A DNA stretch of 12,191 nt, from assembly GCA_937124525.1 (NCBI GenBank), contig CAKZLA010000086.1, positions 1-12,191 of the forward strand, written 5' to 3'. This document shows, one piece after another, positions 6,868 through 12,191 of this stretch (its first letter is position 1; each line of letters starts with the position of its first letter). The notes below the pieces were generated by a model. It was not told the origin of the DNA. It saw only the letters and a program-made list of their open reading frames with translations, and searched no databases. This stretch comes from an uncultured Desulfobacterium sp. (lineage in GTDB: Bacteria; Desulfobacterota; Desulfobacteria; Desulfobacterales; Desulfobacteraceae). Both the position numbers and the translations under genes were made by a program.

Positions 6868-6941
6868 TCAGGCTTGTCTTATTGGCGTTATTGATCACGA
6901 TTGATGCTAAGACAGACATAAAACCAATAACGCAAACCTGA
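6868..6941. repeat. palindromic repeat, copy B
   Basis: This imperfect inverted repeat of about 74 bases is closely related to copy A. The left arm (6868-6891) is TCAGGCTTGTCTTATTGG then CGTTAT. The right arm (6918-6941) contains ATAAAACCAATAACGC then AAACCTGA. About 19 of 24 positions pair, leaving a central part of about 26 bases. It lies between the ends of two convergent units, cooT (+) and the nfn operon (-), and ends about 34 bases before the nfn terminator hairpin. Confidence 0.75.
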
Positions 6942-6974
6942 GCTTATCCACAATTTCCCAACATTTAAAAAGCA

Positions 6975-7041
6975 GAAAGGGAAAAGAGCCGGACGGCAAG
7001 TCTTACAAATAGGATCTATTTGCGGCTCTTAATTCCCTTTC
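6975..7041 (-). terminator. strong hairpin terminator at the end of the nfn operon
   Basis: GAAAGGGAAAAGAGCC (6975-6990) pairs with GGCTCTTAATTCCCTTTC (7024-7041), with a small internal bulge and a loop of about 33 bases. Read on the minus strand it is followed by GCTTTTTAAATG, a modest T tract. This suits termination of leftward transcription from the Nfn large-subunit gene, which stops at 7123. On the plus strand no T tract follows. Confidence 0.65.
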
Positions 7042-7122
7042 AAAAAAATCTTAAATTTTTTATATATGCAAGCTCCTGAGTCTTTTATTAGGTTAGTAAA
7101 CTATAGCACAATTCAGATAAAA

Positions 7123-8535
7123 TCACCAGCCCAATGTCAGATAATCATGGATGGAGTCAGCCGCTTCACGACCGGCTCCCATGGCAAGAATAACCGTTGC
7201 CATACCCGTGACGATGTCACCACCGGCCCAGACCCCTTTTTTGGTGGTTTTACCCGTTGCAGGATCTGCAATAATATTGCCCCAGGGGTTGAGACCAATC
7301 TCTGGCGTGGCGTTGGTCAACAGCGGGTTGGCCTTGGCCCCCACGGAGACCACCACAAGATCACAATCTACTTTATATTCGGACCCTTCAATGGGCAGAG
7401 GACGTCGACGCCCCGATGCATCAGGCTCACCCAGCTCCATTTTCAGACACTCCATGCCGGTGAGACGTCCGTTGTCATCTCCAAAAAACTGAACAGGATT
7501 GGTGAGCAGCACAAACTCAATACCCTCTTCCTCTGCGTGATGCAGCTCTTCGGCCCTGGCAGGCATTTCTTCCCGGGATCGCCTATAAACTATTTTTACA
7601 GAATCCGCGCCCAGCCGCATGGCCGTTCTTGCCGAATCCATGGCAACGTTTCCTGCCCCCAGAACCACCACATTTTTACCCTTGGCAACGGGGGTGTCAT
7701 ACTCAGGAAAAAGGTATGCCTTCATGAGATTGGTCCGGGTGAGATACTCATTTGCGGAAAAAACACCAATGAGATTTTCCCCCGGCAGGTTCATGAAACG
7801 GGGCAGTCCTGCACCAACACCGACATAAACGGCATCATATCCCTCTTCTATCAATTCGTCAACGGTTACAGTGGTCCCCACCACATTGTTGGTCTCAATT
7901 TTTACCCCAAGTTGTTCCAGGGTGGACACTTCTGAGCCCACAATATCCTTGGGCAGCCGAAATTCAGGAATACCATACACCAGTACGCCACCGGTTTTAT
8001 GGAAGGCTTCAAATATGGTGACATCGTGTCCCTTGAGAATAAGGTCTCCTGCCACGGTTAGCCCTGAGGGGCCTGATCCCACCACGGCAACCTTTTTGCC
8101 GGTTTTTTCCGCCACAACGGGAAGTGCGGCTTCACCGCTTTCTCTGGCATAGTCCGCTGCAAAGCGCTCAAGATACCCAATGGCAACCGGTTGACCTTTC
8201 TTACCCACAATGCAGCGGCCTTCGCACTGGATTTCCTGGGGGCACACCCGGCCACACACCGCTGGCAGGGCATTCTTTTCCCATAAAGTACCGGCAGCAC
8301 CGGCAAAATCACCATCCACAATTTTACGGATAAAGCCGGGGATATTAACAGATACAGGGCAGCCTTCCACACATGCAGGTTTTTTGCACTGCAGGCAGCG
8401 GGCGGCTTCCATCTGTGCCATTTCCGGTGTCAATCCCAGGGGAACCTCTTGAAAATTTCTATTTCGTACATCGGGTGCCTGTTCAGGCATTTTAACCCGT
8501 GGTGTTTTTTCTTTTTTGACTTTCTTTTCTGCCAT
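7123..8535 (-). CDS. nfnB: NADH-dependent ferredoxin:NADP+ oxidoreductase, large subunit (glutamate-synthase-like)
   Basis: Large subunit of the cytoplasmic flavin-based electron-bifurcating transhydrogenase NfnAB (also called sulfide dehydrogenase or SudA). It carries the bifurcating FAD, the NADPH site and two [4Fe-4S] clusters, and reversibly couples NADH plus reduced ferredoxin to two NADPH. Length is 470 residues, normal for the family. Two Cys groups near the N-terminus (Cys47, 50, 55, 59 and Cys94, 98, 104, 108) provide cluster ligands. FAD motif GSGPSG lies at 153-158, the second Rossmann motif VLGAGNVAMD at 291-300 with YRRS near 317, and GVWAGGD at 434-440. The start at 8535 is chosen over in-frame ATG 8559 because GGAGGA (complement of 8540-8545) is 4 bases upstream. 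Glutamate synthase small subunit is the usual misannotation; the small-subunit gene 278 bases upstream argues for Nfn. Confidence 0.94.
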   Translation of the reverse strand: MAEKKVKKEKTPRVKMPEQAPDVRNRNFQEVPLGLTPEMAQMEAARCLQCKKPACVEGCPVSVNIPGFIRKIVDGDFAGAAGTLWEKNALPAVCGRVCPQEIQCEGRCIVGKKGQPVAIGYLERFAADYARESGEAALPVVAEKTGKKVAVVGSGPSGLTVAGDLILKGHDVTIFEAFHKTGGVLVYGIPEFRLPKDIVGSEVSTLEQLGVKIETNNVVGTTVTVDELIEEGYDAVYVGVGAGLPRFMNLPGENLIGVFSANEYLTRTNLMKAYLFPEYDTPVAKGKNVVVLGAGNVAMDSARTAMRLGADSVKIVYRRSREEMPARAEELHHAEEEGIEFVLLTNPVQFFGDDNGRLTGMECLKMELGEPDASGRRRPLPIEGSEYKVDCDLVVVSVGAKANPLLTNATPEIGLNPWGNIIADPATGKTTKKGVWAGGDIVTGMATVILAMGAGREAADSIHDYLTLGW

Positions 8536-8557
8536 TACATCCTCCAGATAAAACCCC

Positions 8558-8573
8558 ATGCCCCGGCGGGCAT
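8558..8573 (-). promoter_or_regulatory. leader hairpin just before nfnB
   Basis: On the transcribed (minus) strand, ATGCCC-GCCG-GGGCAT forms a perfect 6-bp GC-rich hairpin, followed by GGGGTTTTATC and then the ribosome binding site. It could slow or attenuate transcription, or mark an RNA processing end, between the two nfn genes. It also contains the alternative in-frame ATG of nfnB, which makes that start less likely. Confidence 0.4.
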
Positions 8574-8813
8574 AAAATCATAAATTCGACAAAAAATTTG
8601 GGTATCCTACATTAACACAAGCCGTTTCATTTCCCGGCATCCAGCATTTGCAAGCCAGTCTCCACAGCCATGCCAAAATCATTTGCCATAACAAAAAATT
8701 AAAATTCCAGCACACTCAATGATCACGCTTTATATGGATATCCAGAAAATGTTAGACTTCCATTATCTTAAAACCAGCCTGAGAACCTTGATCATCAAGC
8801 TCCAGTAAGGAAT
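8574..8813. other. long spacer between nfnA and nfnB
   Basis: The two subunit genes are 278 bases apart, unusual for a tightly paired complex. No reading frame of note lies between. A 13-base palindrome CTTGATCATCAAG (8787-8799) lies 15 bases after the nfnA stop in the direction of transcription, without a T tract. No clear promoter for nfnB was found. Confidence 0.45.
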
Positions 8814-9638
8814 TTATTTACACTGGCATAGGTCCATGCTGAGTTTTTCTTCGGACTGATATGCCTGGAGACGTTTGGACAGCTCATCGTAGTCCACGTT
8901 GTGGCCATCAAACTCAGGGCCGTCAACACACGCAAATTTGGTCTCACCACCCACACTTACCCGACAACCACCGCACATGCCGGTACCATCCACCATGATG
9001 GGGTTCAGGCTGACAAGGGTTTCAACATTTTTTTCTTTGGTAATCATGGAGACAAATTTCATCATGGGAACCGGCCCAATGGCCACAACAAGGCTGATAT
9101 CTTCTTTTGCCAGGACATCTTTTAGTACGTCCGTAACAAATCCATGATGTCCCTGGGAACCGTCATCTGTGCAGATGTGAAGGGTGTCAGAAACTTTTGC
9201 CATCTTGTCTTCCAGGATCAACAGATCTTTATTCCGGGAACCCAGGATGGTGATCACTTCATTGCCCACCTCTTTGAGTCCACGTGTAATGGGATGAAGC
9301 ACGGCAATGCCGGTACCGCCGCCCACACACACCACTTTCCCCTTTTTTTCAAGGTGGGTGGCTTTTCCCAGAGGTCCGATGACTGCATAATATTCCTGAC
9401 CCACGGCCATGCTCCCAAAAAGAGAGGTGGATTTTCCAACGATCATATAAATAATGGTAATGGTACCCTTTTCAGGGTCCACATCTGCCATGGTCAATGG
9501 AATCCGTTCTCCGGTTTCATTGGCCTGAAGAATCACAAACTGGCCGGGTTTTGCTTTGCCGGCAATGCGGGGCGCCTCGATCTCATTTAGAACGATGGTG
9601 CCCTGGGCCATCTCTTCCCGATGGACAATTTTAAACAT
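8814..9638 (-). CDS. nfnA: NADH-dependent ferredoxin:NADP+ oxidoreductase, small subunit (FNR/PyrK-like)
   Basis: Small subunit of NfnAB (SudB), 274 residues, normal length. It holds an FAD and a [2Fe-2S] cluster, binds NAD(H), and receives or delivers electrons between NADH and the bifurcating FAD of the large subunit. Visible motifs: flavin site ERIPLTMAD at 44-52 and GKSTSLFG at 68-75; NAD site VGGGTGIAVLHP at 105-116; cluster-binding segment VDGTGMCGGC ... FACVDGP with Cys222, Cys225, Cys237. Known Nfn structures use an Asp plus three Cys for this cluster, and Asp217 is in the right place. The extreme C-terminus has two more Cys (CQCK) of unknown meaning. The start at 9638 rather than TTG 9653 is fixed by a near-perfect AGGAGGTGA (complement of 9641-9649). 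First gene of the nfn unit; dihydroorotate dehydrogenase electron-transfer subunit is the usual misannotation. Confidence 0.94.
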   Translation of the reverse strand: MFKIVHREEMAQGTIVLNEIEAPRIAGKAKPGQFVILQANETGERIPLTMADVDPEKGTITIIYMIVGKSTSLFGSMAVGQEYYAVIGPLGKATHLEKKGKVVCVGGGTGIAVLHPITRGLKEVGNEVITILGSRNKDLLILEDKMAKVSDTLHICTDDGSQGHHGFVTDVLKDVLAKEDISLVVAIGPVPMMKFVSMITKEKNVETLVSLNPIMVDGTGMCGGCRVSVGGETKFACVDGPEFDGHNVDYDELSKRLQAYQSEEKLSMDLCQCK

Positions 9639-10092
9639 TTTCACCTCCTGCAATCAAAATTTTGCTCAATATATTAAATAAAGCGCATTATTTAATTTTA
9701 AATTTTCCAACGATGCACAGCACGTTTTTAGTAAATGATCATAACCAGATAAGAGTCATAAAATCAAGGTAAAATTTTATCACCCATTCAATTTTATTTA
9801 ATTATTGTTGTAGGGAATCGTTTTTTTAAAATCGACCCGTGTTCAAAGTCTCTTTATATTAAAATCTCACATTTCACAGACATCAAAGATGAGCATGTAG
9901 CAAACTTTCCCAGTGAGCACAAGAAAGAAAAGTCCTTTTTGAAAACAAGTTTAAGTCAATCATTGCTTATCATAAAATAAACAAAAAAACATATTATAAA
10001 TCACATTCACCTGGCATAGATTAAATCAGTTCAAAGCCTTGTCAGGCATAAGGATGGATTGTGTGGTTTGTGCGATTGGATGGAAGGATTAT
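9639..10092. other. AT-rich region upstream of nfnA
   Basis: No gene is supported over about 450 bases. The promoter of the leftward nfn operon should lie here, but the sequence is so A+T rich that several weak -10-like boxes occur and none has a good -35 at proper spacing. No clear palindromic Rex- or Fnr-type site was recognised. The very strong ribosome binding site of nfnA is at 9641-9649. Confidence 0.45.
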
Positions 10093-10184
10093 CTTATTGG
10101 CGTTTTTGCTGAGCTTTACCTTTATGCGAAGGCCATCGTCAAACGCATGAGGTCTGTTGAAAAATGCAGTATCCAATAACCGCC
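10093..10184. repeat. possible decayed copy C of the palindromic repeat
   Basis: CTTATTGGCGTT (10093-10104) matches 12 bases of copy B exactly, and CCAATAAC (10173-10180) matches its right arm in the expected inverted orientation at similar distance. The TTATTGG/CCAATAA arms pair over 7 bases. The outer TCAGGCTTG part is missing, so this is either a degraded or partial copy, or chance. Confidence 0.4.
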
Positions 10185-10185
10185 A

Positions 10186-10220
10186 TGGGCAGACCAAGGT
10201 GATTTTCCGTGATCTGCCCA
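10186..10220 (-). terminator. hairpin downstream of the cyclophilin gene
   Basis: TGGGCAGA (10186-10193) and TCTGCCCA (10213-10220) form a perfect 8-bp stem, extendable inward by four or five more pairs (CAAGG with CCGTG). It lies 30 bases past the cyclophilin stop on the minus strand. No T tract follows, so its role as an intrinsic terminator is only probable. Confidence 0.45.
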
Positions 10221-10249
10221 CAACAAAATTTGAAAGAAACAAGCCAGAA

Positions 10250-10747
10250 TTAAGCTTCCACCACCTCAGCCTTGATGATGGTAATGGTTTCTATGGGGAC
10301 ATCCTGCTGTCCTCCCTTGTTACCCGTGGCTACGCCTTTCATCTTGTTAATCACACCATGGCCTTTGGTGACCTTGCCAAAAACAGCATAGCCCCATCCC
10401 TGGGGAGTTTTGGCTGTATGGTTCAAAAAATCATTTTTCTTTACATTGATAAAAAACTGTGCCGTTGCACTATGGGGGTCCATGGTCCGGGCCATGGCAA
10501 GGGTGTAAGCATCGTTGGAAAGTCCATTATCTGCTTCGTTTTCAATGGGTGCCTCGGTGGCTTTCTCTTTCATATCTTCGGTCATGCCGCCGCCCTGGAC
10601 CATGAATCCATCAATCACCCTATGAAAGATGGTACCGTCATAATGGCCGGATGTCACGTAGGATAAAAAATTTTCCGCACTTTTAGGTGCCTTTTCAGTG
10701 TCCAGCTCCACAACAATTTCACCCATACTTGTCTCAATTCTTACCAT
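10250..10747 (-). CDS. cyclophilin-type peptidyl-prolyl cis-trans isomerase
   Basis: Cytoplasmic cyclophilin of 165 residues, the usual bacterial PpiB size, catalysing cis-trans isomerisation of Xaa-Pro bonds during protein folding. The active-site segment [14 protein letters not shown] (residues 41-54) contains the catalytic Arg43, and Gln51 is conserved. [15 protein letters not shown] (96-109) and [10 protein letters not shown] (117-126) complete the family pattern. No signal peptide is present. ATG 10747 is chosen over TTG 10753 because AGGTGA lies 6 bases upstream of the ATG. It lies downstream of the PEP carboxykinase gene but is separated from it by a clear terminator, so it should have its own promoter, which was not identified; the terminator's T tract ends only about 25 bases before the start codon. 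Confidence 0.95.
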   Translation of the reverse strand: MVRIETSMGEIVVELDTEKAPKSAENFLSYVTSGHYDGTIFHRVIDGFMVQGGGMTEDMKEKATEAPIENEADNGLSNDAYTLAMARTMDPHSATAQFFINVKKNDFLNHTAKTPQGWGYAVFGKVTKGHGVINKMKGVATGNKGGQQDVPIETITIIKAEVVEA

Positions 10748-10772
10748 TTGCAATCACCTGTGGTTTCATAAT

Positions 10773-10831
10773 AAAAAATTAAAGTTAAAAGAGATGGGGA
10801 TGAAACCCCTTTTTCAGGTGCTTCATCCCCA
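10773..10831 (-). terminator. intrinsic terminator of the PEP carboxykinase gene
   Basis: TGGGGATGAA (10795-10804) and TTCATCCCCA (10822-10831) form a perfect 10-bp stem. On the minus strand it is followed by TCTCTTTTAACTTTAATTTTTT, a good T-rich tail. It starts about 97 bases after the PEP carboxykinase stop codon. Confidence 0.85.
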
Positions 10832-10927
10832 CAATATATCTATTATTCCAAACATTGGAAGTTAGAACCAGAACCGCCTTCACCACCACATGGAAAAAAT
10901 CAGATCAGGCCCCGACCTTGACCCACA

Positions 10928-12191
10928 TCAGTCTGCCATATCTCCGGGAGCCACAATCGTCCCTTTCTTCTGTCTTAATATCATAAGTTCTTCCTTCTGA
11001 CCATGGAGAACCTTAAATAAGGTGTCAGGAATATTTTTTTCTTTGGAATAGGCATCAATCTGAAATTCTAACCGTTCAATGATATTATCAACGTACAGGG
11101 AAAACTGCTTAATGTATAGCTCATGGGGGTATTCCTTTCCAATGACCTCCATGAAAAGGCCTTTCAGATCCTCGTACAGGGGCAGATGACCAATGGGGGT
11201 TTCAATTCTTTTGACTTCTCGATGGGCATACCGTTCCAGCCAGGAGAGCCAAACCTTTACATCTCTTTTTTCCCCCAGCAGTTTTTTGGAATCCCCCCCC
11301 CTTGCCCCGTCGGTCAAAAAATAATTGAGGCCCGCCATGACAGGTTTCTTATCTGTTGCAATGGCAGGGTTGCCAAAAAATTTAAACTGGGCATCCATAT
11401 AATCTCCCAACGCTCCGGGAATAAAGGCGGCATTGGCCCAGGGGGCCCGCCGGACACCCGTGACCCCTAACTCCGTTGCCGTGGCTGCAGAGACAATACA
11501 GGCCCCCAGCACCACACCGTGCTCCTCATTTTTAGCCACCCACACCGGGGGCATGGTATCACTGTCCCGACCACTGTAGGTGATCATCCTGGTTTCCACC
11601 CCATCCGGATTTTCCGATTCCCGGGAATAATTATCCAATGCCGTTGCAGCAAGGGTACACCTGGAATTGGCATGGGAAATGGGCACGGGCTTGCCATGGG
11701 CATCGGTCATGCCTTTGTACCATTCTCCCTGGAAGTTGAATCCCTTTTCCGGCGAGGGCTCTCCGTTACCCACCCAATGGGGTTTTTTATCTTCATCCAC
11801 CAGCACATTAGTCCATATCACTTCAGTGCCGGATTTTCGCAAATTTTCCATGAGCTGGGGGTCACCCTCCCAGTTCACATCCTGAAGTATGCCAAAGATA
11901 CCGCATTCCGGATTAATGGAACGAACGGATCCGTCTTTGGCAATCCACATCTGGGCCAGATCATCACCGACGAAATGGTTCCCGGCCATGGCGGTGGTGG
12001 TTTTCCCACACTCGCTGGGAGCGGCTCCGGCGCACCAGGTCACCCTTCCCCCGGGCCCGTCGATGCCGGTGATGAACATATGCTCGCTCAATTCCTTCCC
12101 TTGCCCCTCATAAACAGCCTTGTCCACGGCAAACCTGTGGTTCCCTTTTTTCAGCAGCAGGGTATTGCCGGCATAGGTGCATTTATAGCTG
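10928..12191 (-). CDS. phosphoenolpyruvate carboxykinase, GTP-type family (N-terminus beyond the window)
   Basis: Cytoplasmic enzyme interconverting oxaloacetate and phosphoenolpyruvate with a nucleotide triphosphate. The C-terminal 420 residues are visible; the family is about 600, and the frame stays open to the right edge. In visible numbering: substrate segment YAGNTLLLKK at 6-15, SEHMFITGI at 35-43, P-loop APSECGKTTTAM at 57-68, metal-site motif GDDLAQM at 75-81, NPECGIFG at 93-100, and the later ETPIGHLPLYEDL, all in GTP-PEPCK order. Several details differ from vertebrate-type enzymes. The P-loop is SECGKTT rather than SACGKTN. The stretch expected to carry the Phe-rich WPGFGEN guanine pocket reads NYFLTDGARGGDSKKLLGEKRDV instead. 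Nucleotide specificity is therefore uncertain. A run of nine C (11293-11301) encodes the Gly-Gly in that loop. It ends in the terminator at 10773-10831. Confidence 0.88.
   Translation of the reverse strand, partial: SYKCTYAGNTLLLKKGNHRFAVDKAVYEGQGKELSEHMFITGIDGPGGRVTWCAGAAPSECGKTTTAMAGNHFVGDDLAQMWIAKDGSVRSINPECGIFGILQDVNWEGDPQLMENLRKSGTEVIWTNVLVDEDKKPHWVGNGEPSPEKGFNFQGEWYKGMTDAHGKPVPISHANSRCTLAATALDNYSRESENPDGVETRMITYSGRDSDTMPPVWVAKNEEHGVVLGACIVSAATATELGVTGVRRAPWANAAFIPGALGDYMDAQFKFFGNPAIATDKKPVMAGLNYFLTDGARGGDSKKLLGEKRDVKVWLSWLERYAHREVKRIETPIGHLPLYEDLKGLFMEVIGKEYPHELYIKQFSLYVDNIIERLEFQIDAYSKEKNIPDTLFKVLHGQKEELMILRQKKGTIVAPGDMAD

Noticed and set aside
7066..7935. Long open frame on the plus strand (289 residues)
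   Set aside because: It is antisense to the Nfn large-subunit gene, has no recognisable domain, and reads as a Cys/His/Gly-rich shadow frame.
7123..9638. Glutamate synthase or dihydroorotate dehydrogenase electron-transfer genes
   Set aside because: Similarity to both is expected for Nfn subunits. The pairing of an FNR-like protein having a CGGC cluster motif with a GltD-like protein carrying eight N-terminal Cys is characteristic of NfnAB, and no glutamate synthase large subunit or pyrD is present.
10157..10666. Plus-strand frame of 169 residues
   Set aside because: Antisense shadow of the cyclophilin gene; no ribosome binding site or family motif.

Overview
The window looks like part of a chromosome from an anaerobic deltaproteobacterium, most likely a sulfate reducer of the Desulfobacteraceae type (Desulfobacterota). 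This is an inference. It rests on the combination of an electron-bifurcating NfnAB transhydrogenase, a CooT/DUF3842 pair, a GTP-type PEP carboxykinase and the general style of the proteins. No rRNA, tRNA, CRISPR array, transposase or phage gene was seen.

Layout. Bases 1-3100 are AT-rich and gene-poor. They hold a broken hotdog-fold thioesterase (346-733, +), a TetR-family regulator and an alpha/beta hydrolase in one leftward unit (2432-910, -), a small orphan reading frame and the first copy of a palindromic repeat. Next comes a leftward universal stress protein (3577-3104) and, divergent from it, a small cupin behind a good sigma70-like promoter (3718-4200). An orphan TolC-type outer-membrane protein follows (4492-5982, +), then a DUF3842 protein translationally linked to a CooT-type nickel protein (6112-6797, +).

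The right half is all leftward. PEP carboxykinase runs in from beyond the right edge and ends at 10928 in a clear intrinsic terminator. A cyclophilin follows (10747-10250), then the Nfn small subunit (9638-8814) and Nfn large subunit (8535-7123), closed by a strong hairpin at 6975-7041.

Function. NfnAB reversibly couples NADH and reduced ferredoxin to two NADPH, and PEP carboxykinase links C4 acids to PEP, so the right half is central redox and carbon metabolism. The left half is accessory and shows decay.

The most noteworthy signals are: (1) a family of 75-90 bp imperfect palindromes with two good copies and one decayed copy; (2) a thioesterase gene broken by two separate frameshifts; (3) a PEP carboxykinase that lacks the usual guanine-pocket sequence; and (4) a long spacer with a hairpin inside the nfn operon. 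I see no convincing new multi-gene system. Base and codon statistics, homology searches and RNA folding could not be run; all identifications come from reading motifs.
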